A stretch of 64,000 nucleotides of DNA from contig JAUCBJ010006616.1 of the NCBI GenBank assembly GCA_032718475.1, positions 27,891 through 91,890 of the forward strand. Reading direction: 5' to 3'. The position numbers and the translations under genes are program-made. Under the pieces are notes generated by a model. That model was given only the letters and a program-made list of their open reading frames with translations, was not told where the DNA came from and searched no databases. The stretch is from Nemertoderma westbladi (taxonomy: Eukaryota; Xenacoelomorpha; Nemertodermatida; Nemertodermatidae). Below, piece after piece: positions 57,201-63,672 of the stretch; position 1 is the stretch's first letter; each line of letters begins with the position of its first letter.

Positions 57201-60200
57201 GACATACCAGTTGAAAATGTAGCTGATAACATGCATGATACTCGATACGGGGGTGAGTTTTGTTTTGAAGAAGATTTAGATATTGCTGTCATTACCATAC
57301 CTCCGAAAATTTTGATGTTACCAGATATGGAGACATTACCAGAACTATCAGCTGTTATCCAAACTGATGTGCCACAACTAGTAGCTGATACTGTGGAGAT
57401 GGTTTCGGATGAATTACTCACAGTTATTAATGACGAGGCTCTTGAGGATCTAGGACCGAAAGATTCAGAATTGGATGTAATTATGGTTGTTGATGAAGAA
57501 ATTATTGAAGACAATGCGGTCTCTGATCAGAAAATTCCTTTGGAGTTTATTCCCATAGATAATATTGTTGATGTTGAACAAAGTTATTTAAACTATGCTG
57601 TGCTCAATGACATACCAGTTGAAAATGTAGCTGATAACATGCATGATACTCGATACGGGGGTGAGTTTTGTTTTGAAGAAGATTTAGATATTGCTGTCAT
57701 TACCATACCTCCAAATATTTTGCTGTTACCAGATATGGAGACATTACCAGAACTATCAGCTGTTATCCAAACTGATGTGCCACAACTAGTTGCTGATACT
57801 GTGGAGATGGTTTCGGATGAATTACTCACAGTTATTAATGACGAGGCTCTTCAGGATCTAGGACCGAAAGATTCAGAATTGGATGTAATTATGGTTGTTG
57901 ATGAAGAAATTATTGAAGACAATGCGGTCTCTGATCAGAATATCCCCTTGGAGTGTGTTCCAATCGACACTAGCGTTGATTTTGATCCATGTTATATTAA
58001 GTACGCTTTGATTAATGACATTTTGATTGAAAATGTGACGTATATTGACATGGTACGTGATATTCGGTACGGAATGGAACTTTCCATTACAGAAGATTTA
58101 GTTGCAGTTGCAATTCCTCCAATTGTTTTTCAATCGCTTTGTGTTTTTGATTCAGAAGCAAAAGATATTGGGGATGTTGTTTCTAGTGCGACATTCATTG
58201 ATTTAATAATAAATCCTGAATTAGTCTCTTTTGAAGATGAGTTACTTGAAGAAGTTCGTTCTGCACTAATTGTAGAACAAATTATGAAGTTTGCTTATGA
58301 AAGTTTGGCCGATACACCAGTAAGTGGAGTTTCTGATACTAATCTTAATGCGATAACAGAATATGCCAACAATCTTAGTGCTGCAATAATTCTCGTTGTT
58401 TACGAAGATATTGTTAAGATAACTGATAAGCTAACATTTCCGCATGTTGGAGACATTAGCTATATGGGCCATGTTTGGGAAAGTACAGATGATATTGAAT
58501 GCAATGTTGCGGAACAACCATTGGCCAATATTTCCGAAAATGAATTATCATTTGGAAAAACCTCACAAGAAGACATTCCTGTAACTTTTGGTTTCGGAAT
58601 TTCCGAATCAGTCCATTCATCTTCCATTAGCGATGACATTTATTGTGAAAATGAAGTGGCTGAAGTCACTTCCTTGCCAAACATCAATGTATTAGACGGT
58701 TTTTCTGAAGTTGTTTCTACTTCTTCTCTGGTCTGGTCTGGTCTTCCTGTTGAAAAGGTATTGAGTAGTGATGACGAGGCAAAGTCGCTACATTCTGTTG
58801 TGGTAGAATATCATACAGCATCATATACAGATGCTGTTAAAACAAAGTGCAGCGAAATGGCTACGGTATCACCGGGTATTCCGTTTGTAAAGGAGATGCC
58901 TTATGAGATAATCAAGACTAAAGTAGTTTCCCCATCTTGCGGTTATGATATAATAATTTTTGACGAAGTTGAAGAAATAGAAGTTTTGAGAGCAGCAGTC
59001 ACTCCTCCGAGGATCATCTTCCATGCAGTTGAGAGTTTTAATACAGATGAATTTGCTGTTCGTATACCATCCCCAGATGATGTTAAACAATTTACTTATG
59101 CAGATATTGCGCAATCTTTTATGGAAGATGAAATTGTCATTACGTCATTTGAGGAGGATGAACGTATCGAAGTCTTGCTGGAGATGGTACACCCCAGAAC
59201 GGAATTTGACAGGGTACAATATGGGAAACAGCCATTTGAAATTATTGAAGGCCCAATCACTGGAACCTCTGATACGGCTATTATAATGAAAGAGGCTGGT
59301 AGCCTTCTTGAAAGGGAAGTAATCAATTCCTTGCCTTTGTCAGTTTATGTAGAATCTGCTTTGTCACATTGCTCCGATGTGATCAACATTGCCATTGAAA
59401 AGGAACAGAAAACGATTGATTTATGCGAAAAGCTTGACTCCAATTCTATATTTTTAGAATTAGCCAGTACTGACTCAGAACCCTCAACTGAGCCTCATGC
59501 CATCAATCCCAATCAAACGTATAAGAATGTTTGTGATTCCCGCCAGTGTGTTTTGACTGATGCCGGATTTATTGGAAAATTGGGACAATTTCCTGAGCCC
59601 ATTACCGATGATATGGCTAAGTCCATGGTGAGCGATAGACTAGCTATTGACGGACAGACCAACTCCGATTCTGATGTTGAGTTTTATGTGGTTGACTCGG
59701 CATCACCTGATTCCGTATTGAGCACTGATTTCTCAGAAAACGAAGTCGAAATTATAAATATATCTCCCGTATTAGGACGTAGACCGAGATCTGATTCCGA
59801 ATCACAAGTTAAGCAACTACCCCATTTGGATTCTTCCGCCAATGATTCAGCACCAGGTTATCATGACTCACCTTTAACGAAATGGTCCGATAATGTTCCC
59901 ATGACATGTGCCGTGGATGCCCCACCTGCTATTGTAATCGGTTCCCCTTGTCCAGCCGCCATGGCCCTTCATAAGCGTTTCATTCCACTTAATTTAACAG
60001 AATCTGTTTTAAACAAAGCGATATATGCCCGGTCTACGAGGACTTCGAGACAGCGATACTACAGTCGTTCTCAAACTACAGCTTATTCATCTTCGTCAAG
60101 CTCCATGTCAAGCTCTCCTGAAACGAAAAAGAAATCGTTTGTTTCTGAGGTCGATTCAAGAAGGAAACCTCTTGATGACAGCGTATATTTAGGACCGTTT

Positions 60201-61223
60201 TCAACTGTGGAAAATACAATTCTTCAAAAGAGGAAAGATGTTCGAAGGCGATGCTCTACTGGACGATTGTCGATATGTTTGGATATGACTAAGACAGAGA
60301 GTATTGAAAGTCGAACTCAAAAACTAGGCCGTTTGACAGAAAATTTGTTACGAGACTTTGGCTCTGAAAAACCGCGCCTAAATTATGGTGCCACTGTTGT
60401 TATTCCACCATCGGCTGACATTGAGAATTTTGCATTCGAGGATTCCAAAGAGTCTCCAGTTACATGTCGAGTTTCATTACAACCACTGCATTCTACTGAT
60501 GGCCTCGTCGTTTTAAGTTACGACGAGATCAAGGAGTATAGGGTGCTCATCTGCGACGAGGATGCGGTTGAAGAAGCCTTGTGGCACAACTCCGTGATAA
60601 AGATGACACCGACGAGGAGACACAAGAACGTTGATGTTTGTTTGGACAACGAAACGGTAGTTGTTCGCCCAAAGATGAGAAAAAGGGTTCGTTTTAAGGA
60701 TGTGCATGAGGAACGGCCAATATCATTTTATGAAACAGACTTGAGCAGTTTACAATGGGTCGATGATGACACGGAATCGTCGCAGGATGAAAGCTTCCCG
60801 ATTTGGGAGCGGAGACTCGGAGGGTTTGAGGAAGTAGGCGAGCGACAGGAATATTATGTCGAGGATTTGTCCTCATCTTCTTCGGACAGCTCTCCTATGG
60901 GCTCCATCGATGACCTCAGTTCGATTCATGTCCCAAGATTCAGCGATGAGGATTCGAGTAGTTCCTCCTCGGTTCGGAGTATCGAGAGATTGCGCGCGGC
61001 GTCGACGACCACGGTATTCGAGATGTCGGACCGTCGATGCGAACCGGATCGCGTCGTCGAGGAGGAGGGCGAGGTCTGTCTCGAGATGGACGCAGTCACA
61101 GACGACACAAAGTGTCGGTACTGGAAGCCCGGACAACCGCGACACGTACAGATGACCTTCACTGTGGACGACTTCAAAACAACCAAGTCGATTGAGGACC
61201 AGATATTGGAGGAACTAAAAGAG
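1..61223 (+). CDS. Giant internal coding exon of a titin/obscurin-class Ig protein (5' incomplete)
   Basis: The reading frame is open from base 1 to a phase-0 donor after 61223 (GAG|GTGGGT), about 20,400 codons with no intron. It runs in frame 1 to about 8877, frame 2 to about 19477 and frame 3 to the end; each shift is one extra base. The GTG at 91, ATG at 8891 and TTG at 19599 are not starts, because coding precedes each of them. In order it holds acidic 189/190-residue repeats, Ig domain 1 (30609-30896), more repeats, a unique region with Ig domain 2 (50769-51053), a 136-residue repeat array, and a basic then Ser-rich tail. I-set Ig domains plus long low-complexity spacers are known from titin, obscurin/UNC-89 and stretchin-MLCK. 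No kinase, Fn3, SH3 or RhoGEF domain is visible, so the orthologue stays open. Coding status is nearly certain; the muscle role is inferred. Confidence 0.93.
8878..8878 (+). other. Single-base insertion that breaks the frame (site 1)
   Basis: Other units read ATG TAT GAA GAA TCA here. This copy reads ATG A TAT GAA GAA, with one extra A, which produces TGA at 8881-8883. The proper repeat translation resumes immediately in frame 2 and stays open for over 10 kb. Nearby repeat sequence is not otherwise decayed. An assembly consensus error, or a rare one-base allele, is more likely than a true gene end. Confidence 0.85.
9218..10324 (+). repeat. Segment U1: non-repeat insert, near-identical to U2 at 32196-33302
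   Basis: About 369 residues separate repeat units. The first 30 or so are a decayed 190-residue unit (KGTGLQLSLSDSDTEP); the rest is unique, with several amphipathic stretches and loosely recurring VEG[LIVT] motifs (VEGLALN, VEGIPI, IEGVAEN, VEGTAI). It aligns with U2 at a constant offset of 22978 bp with no insertion or deletion. I count roughly 40 base differences by eye over 1.26 kb, about 97% identity. No known domain is recognised. Confidence 0.85.
10325..11458 (+). repeat. Two A-like units bridging U1 to block B
   Basis: The units begin at 10325 (VKGDAVQS) and 10895 (VKGDALES). The first half of the second unit is A-like (EADETVTDKTLQMYEES, FAEQSESIEY). From about 11240-11290 its end is B-like (SLIIQIPAET, PLEEAPYLSPESE), so the junction between the two families lies inside one unit, which is 564 bp long. 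This indicates recombination between homologous positions of A and B units. Confidence 0.85.
13185..15440 (+). repeat. Higher-order duplication of a two-unit block (1128 bp)
   Basis: Copy 1 spans about 13185-14312 and copy 2 about 14313-15440. Each holds one short unit (KKSYEESTTYPLD) and one GTLDDES-type unit. Only a couple of differences were seen by eye, for example TCC versus TCT in the codon after GAG near 14076 and 15204. This indicates recent unequal exchange or an assembly expansion. Confidence 0.8.
18018..22553 (+). repeat. Higher-order duplication: 3-unit, 2-unit and 3-unit copies
   Basis: The diagnostic set DDMDTFAEQ, IDFKDD and GIETTVV starts at about 18018, 19719 and 20853. The copies are therefore 1701 bp (three units), 1134 bp (two units, middle unit missing) and 1701 bp. 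The first and third copies differ at very few sites seen by eye (ACA/AAA near 21617, CAA/GAA near 22239, and the frameshift site). The first copy carries frameshift site 2. Confidence 0.8.
19478..19479 (+). other. Single-base insertion that breaks the frame (site 2)
   Basis: This copy reads ACT GCAA CCT where other units read ACT GAA CCT, or, in the third copy of the same higher-order repeat (near 22312), ACT CAA CCT. The extra base is either the G or the C. It causes TGA at 19496-19498, and the correct frame resumes at CCT 19482. Having both alternative bases G and C side by side is what a consensus would give if reads from two variant copies or alleles were merged. Confidence 0.85.
30165..30608 (+). 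other. Unique linker before Ig domain 1 (coding)
   Basis: About 148 residues have no repeat character. The start still resembles a decayed unit (GDALQLCVSEDE) and then becomes unique, with a short basic patch (KLSRQKSLLC) and hydrophobic stretches. It connects block B to Ig domain 1. No known domain is recognised. Confidence 0.7.
30609..30896 (+). other. I-set Ig domain 1 (within the giant exon)
   Basis: About 96 residues run from TPMFIIPLQ to SLIIS. Landmarks are the proline turn before the C strand (SPPVSIQWFKDD), the core Trp, and the DDAGSYSC motif with the F-strand Cys, then SNTYGEEE. The B-strand Cys position is Ile (MLAIQV), so the domain cannot form the usual internal disulfide. That is common in cytoplasmic muscle Ig domains. 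It is the only recognised folded domain between two very long repeat arrays. Confidence 0.9.
30897..31103 (+). other. Unique linker after Ig domain 1 (coding)
   Basis: About 69 residues, polar and Pro/Ser-rich, end in a decayed repeat-like stretch (KTKSISSELEIVDG). It leads directly into the next 190-residue units. No domain is recognised. Confidence 0.65.
31104..32195 (+). repeat. Two A-like units before segment U2
   Basis: The first unit (from 31104) is shortened: it passes from LSEEGTELIS directly to ATEGAISTG and lacks the LESYIEKAPVTEP part. The second starts at 31626. Its end (TVIRIPAEAKTVVEDDSVFELP) is the same divergent form that precedes U1. The duplication with the U1 region therefore includes flanking repeat sequence. 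Confidence 0.85.
32196..33302 (+). repeat. Segment U2: second copy of U1
   Basis: It is colinear with 9218-10324 at offset 22978 and shows no insertion or deletion. Differences are scattered and many change residues, for example Phe for Ile in ADLFDF and Cys for Tyr in EECMFEL. The two copies bracket block B and the first Ig domain. No known domain is recognised. Confidence 0.85.
33303..46800 (+). repeat. Block C: about 24 coding units of 570 bp (190 aa), A-like
   Basis: Unit starts (VKGDALES) occur every 570 bp from 33303 to 46419; the unit at 36723 has two extra codons (EIEIEV). The last unit is partial and decays by about 46800. Landmarks are TLSEEETEPISDLESYIEKA, ATEGAISTGVPTIETHDVES, DKTLQMYEESTATPMYSEIE, DSKIVSEDVSSFSVDIKEDI, QISIEQESSIIRLPAESQIE and EDDTSLYPEVKTISEELNI. 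The unit at 35013-35582 has a block-A style second half (PTQSQIDMKDE), a chimera that shows exchange between blocks A and C. The array is strongly acidic and probably disordered. Confidence 0.95.
40030..42309 (+). repeat. Apparently perfect tandem duplication of a two-unit block (2 x 1140 bp)
   Basis: Line-by-line reading finds no difference between about 40030-41169 and 41170-42309. The copies diverge outside these limits, for example AAG versus GAG just before 40030. Shared rare features include LNIYDIFDTP, ELHLEEDTSLYPEVKTLSAE and NIAERFDTP. A third diverged relative lies near 44580-45140. Confidence 0.85.
46801..50768 (+). other. Unique coding region between block C and Ig domain 2
   Basis: About 1,320 residues have no clear tandem repeat. 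Short features recur: G-F/L-small motifs (KGFGLAN, GGFGAEL, QGFGNLE, EGFACDE, EGLPKCE, GGFPEVN, HGFGKVD, NGLAEIE) and amphipathic helices such as IIYDIAITVIEEL (48486-48524). It contains scattered Cys, unlike block B. I recognise no named domain. It belongs to the same uninterrupted exon. Confidence 0.75.
50769..51053 (+). other. I-set Ig domain 2 (within the giant exon)
   Basis: About 95 residues run from APPMFISEL to VIHM. It shows the GTPDTKVVWMKKG core-Trp segment and the ESDSGEYEC motif with the F-strand Cys. The B-strand Cys position is Ala (EISAHV), so again no internal disulfide can form. Unlike Ig domain 1 it is flanked on both sides by long unique sequence. Confidence 0.9.
51054..55142 (+). 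other. Unique coding region between Ig domain 2 and block D
   Basis: About 1,360 residues, acidic, with several amphipathic helices that have paired hydrophobics every four residues: 51303-51347, 52941-52994, VIEQFVAEAAVPVL at 54483-54524 and IATDILHVAMQEVV at 54933-54974. A Glu/Asp-rich segment near 52490-52670 (DKQLDIENSLRDIEQQFDD) could be a short coiled coil. The end (55000-55142) is a decayed block-D unit (VMVIDEEIIHDSSV). No named domain is recognised. Confidence 0.7.
55143..57998 (+). repeat. Block D: seven coding tandem units of 408 bp (136 aa)
   Basis: Units start at 55143, 55551, 55959, 56367, 56775, 57183 and 57591 (NYA[VM]LNDIPVENVA). Landmarks are MHDTRYGGEFCFEEDLDIAV, ITIPPNILLLPDMETLPELS, VIQTDVPQLVADTVEMVSDE, LLTVINDEALEDLGPKDSEL and DVIMVVDEEIIEDNAVSDQ. 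The family shows no clear similarity to blocks A-C and is much more hydrophobic, with a Cys per unit, so it may fold. Units 4-5 and 6-7 form a near-identical 816-bp higher-order pair (KMLMLP/NILLLP then KILMLP/NILLLP). Decayed units flank both ends. Confidence 0.93.
57999..61223 (+). other. Unique C-terminal part of the giant exon
   Basis: About 1,075 residues. It begins with one or more decayed block-D units (KYALINDILIENVTYIDMVR) and continues with hydrophobic and acidic sequence. From about 59980 the character changes: a basic Ser/Arg stretch (STRTSRQRYYSRSQ), a poly-Ser run, RRKPLDDS, a basophilic-kinase-like RRRCS at 60243-60257, then KRVRF at 60681-60695. A Ser/Glu-rich acidic tail ends in DQILEELKE at the donor. 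GC content rises sharply over the last 400 bp. No folded domain is recognised. Confidence 0.75.
60681..60695 (+). other. PP1-docking RVxF-type motif (KRVRF)
   Basis: The residues K-R-V-R-F fit the known protein phosphatase 1 docking consensus: basic residues, then V/I, any residue, then F/W. The motif follows a basic run and is flanked by acidic, probably disordered sequence, as in many PP1 partners. An RRRCS kinase-type site lies about 145 residues upstream. The match is by motif only. Confidence 0.45.
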
Positions 61224-61651
61224 GTGGGTTAGAATTTTCTTTAGAACAACTAGATGAGTGAGAGAAAGTAGAGAAAGTGAGAATTTTTAAAATTTGAATA
61301 ATTCTTTATAAGCGTTCTATGAGCGACAATAATTGAAAGGAACTGTAGTATATTATTTTGTAAGATAAATATTTAATGGTTGATATCATTTAGGCCTATA
61401 TCAATACCGTTAATTATTTGTTAACTATATATTTTATGTTATCTTTTTTTTTAATTTTGTTTTTAAATACATTATGTACATTTAATATCATCATTACGCA
61501 AACAAAGTTATTTTCTTTAATTTTATTTAATAAGTAACTTTTGATAAATTGGATGTTTTTAACAAATTTAATTCAATTTATCTGGAGGTCGGGTCCCGCC
61601 TCCACATCGCCCGCCACGCACGAACCCCGTTCCCACCAGTTTCTCCTGCAG

Positions 61652-61738
61652 CGCCTGGCTGTGGCGATTTTGGTGGGAGATGCTGCGTCAGTGATGGGAA
61701 CGGCCGACACTCCACACCACGGACTGTACGACGTTTAG
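61652..61738 (+). CDS. Candidate alternative last exon (28-residue tail)
   Basis: A GC-rich island of about 170 bp lies in the AT-rich intron. A good acceptor (CCAGTTTCTCCTGCAG, ending 61651) would join in phase 0 to the giant-exon donor. It gives a tail starting RLAVAILVGDAASVMG and ending at TAG 61736-61738, and AATAAA follows at 61895. A weaker acceptor at 61587 gives another phase-0 frame, open to TGA near 61761. Downstream exons of this gene are similarly GC-rich, which supports an exon, but a fragment of a mobile element is equally possible. No transcript evidence is available. Confidence 0.3.
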   Translation, partial: RLAVAILVGDAASVMGTADTPHHGLYDV

Positions 61739-61894
61739 TTTCCGGGTTATTCGCTCCATGATTAAAACTGAAAGTAACTAATATAAGATATACATACATT
61801 TGCGAGTTATATATTAATACCCGTATATAAGTTATTTGTCAGTCGTGTAATTTATACAGCAACTAATTTAATTTGTGCAGTTTCTATCACTTAT

Positions 61895-61900
61895 AATAAA
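61895..61900 (+). terminator. Possible intronic polyadenylation signal AATAAA
   Basis: A canonical AATAAA hexamer lies about 157 bp after the stop of the candidate terminal exon, in T/A-rich sequence. It would be the 3' end of a short isoform that stops before Ig domain 3. Such hexamers are common by chance in AT-rich introns. Confidence 0.3.
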
Positions 61901-62015
61901 CCATTGTAATATAAATTTATAATTTATTCCCATTTATCTGTTTGTTTAATTAAATTTGTTTAAAAAAATTTCCGACGGACTTATTTTTTATGATATTTTG
62001 CGTATTTTATCTCAG

Positions 62016-62346
62016 ATTAAAGATATATCAGGACATGTTGTTGTCCTTCCACGCTTTATAAACTCCTTCCCGGAGACTTTCATTGATTACGGCGACCCCA
62101 TGCAGTTCGTCCTGCACTGCATCGCGCATCCCGACCCGGAGGTCGTCTGGATGAAGGACGGCCTGGAGATCGCCTCGATAACGCATTCTCGGGTTGTCAC
62201 GGAAACACGCACCACTGAGGATTACATTGTCACTATCCTGTCGGTCTCTGACGTCACGGGTGACGACGTAGGGGTATATACTTGCCGGTTGCTAACGTCA
62301 TCAGGCGTTGCATGGTACACAGTGCGGGTTGAACTCCATCATCAAG
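62016..62346 (+). CDS. Downstream exon encoding I-set Ig domain 3
   Basis: The exon begins after TTTTATCTCAG in phase 0, matching the phase-0 donor of the giant exon, and ends at CATCAAG|GTTGGT in phase 1. It encodes about 110 residues. From 62046 they form a complete I-set Ig domain: a PRF start, the B-strand Cys (LHC), the core Trp (VVWMKDG), and the Asp-x-Gly-x-Tyr-x-Cys motif (DDVGVYTC). Both core cysteines are present, unlike the other Ig domains here. Base composition is clearly more GC-rich than the AT-rich introns on each side. An open frame extends upstream to 61956 and downstream to 62489, but those parts are intronic. The phase match and the domain fit make the exon call strong. 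Confidence 0.9.
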
Positions 62347-63205
62347 GTTGGTGGACACTTTATTACGATTGTAAACAGATGTTTTGTCTCAAAAAAAACA
62401 TTTTTGAACATAATTTTAGTTATTCTGAGCAATCAGAACATAAAACAATATTAAGAGGCGAAACCGAGGCTGTCTGTGATCATGATTAATAATAAAATTA
62501 CGTTTTTTTTTCAATATTCTCTCGACCCATTATTACCTCGTTGGCGCTCGGTAGATTAAATCCCCCGAGAATAGTGAAAAGTTCTATTTTTTTACCATGA
62601 AATTAATAATTATTTAGTATATTCATTACAATTTGAGATGAACTATAACGACAAATCTATAACTTTATTATATTTCGCATTTTGTATCAGATTTTATAGT
62701 TTTAACGTTTATCTCATTTTATGTATTTATTATCTTAGGTTGGCATGAATGATGGTTTATTAAGATGATTTGCATGATTTATAGTCTAAGAAACAAATGG
62801 AGTCGAATAATTTAATTGCATGGAAATCCAAACTCTATTATTCAGACGAGGACGACTAAACCATATCCTTTTCATATCTTACTAACTAATAAATATCTCA
62901 TAATAATAAACTAGTATCTTCAACAAAAACCAACTAACGACTGCTTTCAAACACTAACAATGTACCACTAACACATTCAGAATCTAATTTGTTTGTCTTC
63001 CATTTGACTTTGCCTAACTTTATAGAGTTTTCTCTTTGCCATGCGGTGGTGTTTCATTTGTTTTTGCCTAACTTTATAGAGTTTTCTCTTTGCCATGCGG
63101 TGGTGTTTCATTTGTTTTTGCCTAACTTTATAGAGTTTTCTCATTGCGCATGCGGTTTAGAAGTCCAATCACTGTATTCAACAAGTTGTTTTAATTATCC
63201 CACAG
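62347..63205 (+). other. Intron between the Ig-3 exon and the linker/Ig-4 exon (859 bp, phase 1)
   Basis: It starts GTTGGT and ends ATCCCACAG, with phase 1 on both sides. It is AT-rich. If retained, the frame runs to TAA at 62487-62489, directly followed by AATAAA at 62491-62496, so an intronic polyadenylated form is conceivable. The 3' part holds a 54-bp minisatellite. Nothing else is recognised. Confidence 0.85.
63001..63158 (+). repeat. Intronic minisatellite, about three copies of 54 bp
   Basis: Copies start at 63001, 63055 and 63109 (CATTTG, then CTAACTTTATAGAGTTTTCT and CATGCGGTGGTG). The first two are nearly identical; the third diverges after the first 33 bases and is incomplete. The 18-codon period keeps a frame open, which explains the spurious open frame that begins at 62989. 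Confidence 0.9.
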
Positions 63206-63498
63206 CCCCGTCCTTGGCCTCCGCTAGTTCCTGGTCTCGGCTCGACTTCGACGGGGATACCCCGCGAGAGTCCCCGTTACCACGGAGACGATCCTCTCTC
63301 CGCGCCCACACAGTGACTTCGGACTCCCGGGTGATTGGCCAATCAGCCTTCTCTACCGACTCAATGACCAGCACATCCCATGGCGACCCCCCGCGGTTCG
63401 CAACCACATTAAAGACCGTCGTTTCAGTTCGGGGGCTCCCCGCTGTCATTCAAGGCAGTATCACAGGGAACCCAGTACCAGATGTCACCTGGTATAAG
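63206..63498 (+). CDS. Downstream exon: basic Ser/Arg linker plus first half of Ig domain 4
   Basis: The exon starts after TTATCCCACAG in phase 1, matching the phase-1 donor at 62346, and ends at TATAAG|GTTAGT in phase 0. It encodes a linker of about 60 residues rich in Ser and Arg, including PRRRSS, a possible basophilic-kinase site. An Ig start (DPPRF) follows, and the coding runs to the core Trp (VTWYK), where the intron cuts the domain. The second half, with the usual Tyr-x-Cys, must lie beyond 64000. The B-strand Cys position is Gly by alignment on the G-N-P turn. The exon is GC-rich in AT-rich surroundings. The intronic open frame upstream (62989 onward) is only a translated minisatellite and is not part of the exon. 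Confidence 0.85.
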
Positions 63499-63544
63499 GT
63501 TAGTCTTGTACACTGCGAGATTACATAGCCACCCTGCATAAAAG

Positions 63545-63672
63545 TATCAGGCAACTTTTCGAAATTTTTTGTTAATAAAATTTAATACTATTTATAAAAA
63601 ACCTAAAAATTTGCATAAATTTGCAGCGCCACCTAGCGGTGCAGAATTATTTTAACAAAATTTCGCCTGATA
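63545..63672 (+). mobile_element. MITE-like inverted-repeat element (128 bp)
   Basis: The left end TATCAGGC (63545) is matched by the right end GCCTGATA (63665-63672). Inside, GAAATTTTTTGTTAATAAAAT on the left partly pairs with the complement of ATTATTTTAACAAAATTTCG on the right, with an 8-bp offset. Both halves surround a GC-rich centre. There is no coding capacity and target-site duplications are not evident, so this may be only a hairpin. Confidence 0.35.
63626..63639 (-). promoter_or_regulatory. CTCF-like core motif
   Basis: The minus strand reads CCGCTAGGTGGCGC, a close match to the conserved CTCF core (CC-N-C-N-AGG-T/G-GGCGC) known in flies and vertebrates. It stands out as a GC-rich island in an AT-rich intron and is centred in the inverted-repeat element. 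Similar motifs can be scattered by repeats, so occupancy is unknown. Confidence 0.35.

Larger units (their letters stand above)
61224..62015 (+). other. Intron after the giant exon (792 bp, phase 0)
   Basis: It begins GTGGGT and ends TATCTCAG. Both exon ends are in phase 0, and the frame upstream of the donor hits TAG at 61230-61232 if it is not spliced. The intron is very AT-rich except for a GC-rich island at about 61585-61750, which may be an alternative terminal exon. An alternative acceptor at 62031 would break the phase. Confidence 0.85.

Noticed and set aside
1-61223. A specific gene name (titin/sallimus, obscurin/UNC-89, stretchin-MLCK)
   Set aside because: The window has only four sparse Ig domains and no kinase, Fn3, SH3 or RhoGEF domain, so these families cannot be told apart from this sequence alone.
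61578-61799. A minus-strand 73-codon gene in the first intron
   Set aside because: There is no start context or recognised domain. The frame is open mainly because of the GC-rich island, which is better tested as a plus-strand terminal exon or a repeat fragment.
62989-63528. A separate 179-codon gene
   Set aside because: Its first part is the translated 54-bp minisatellite and its second part is the exon 63206-63498. The acceptor at 63205 and the phase match show they are different things.
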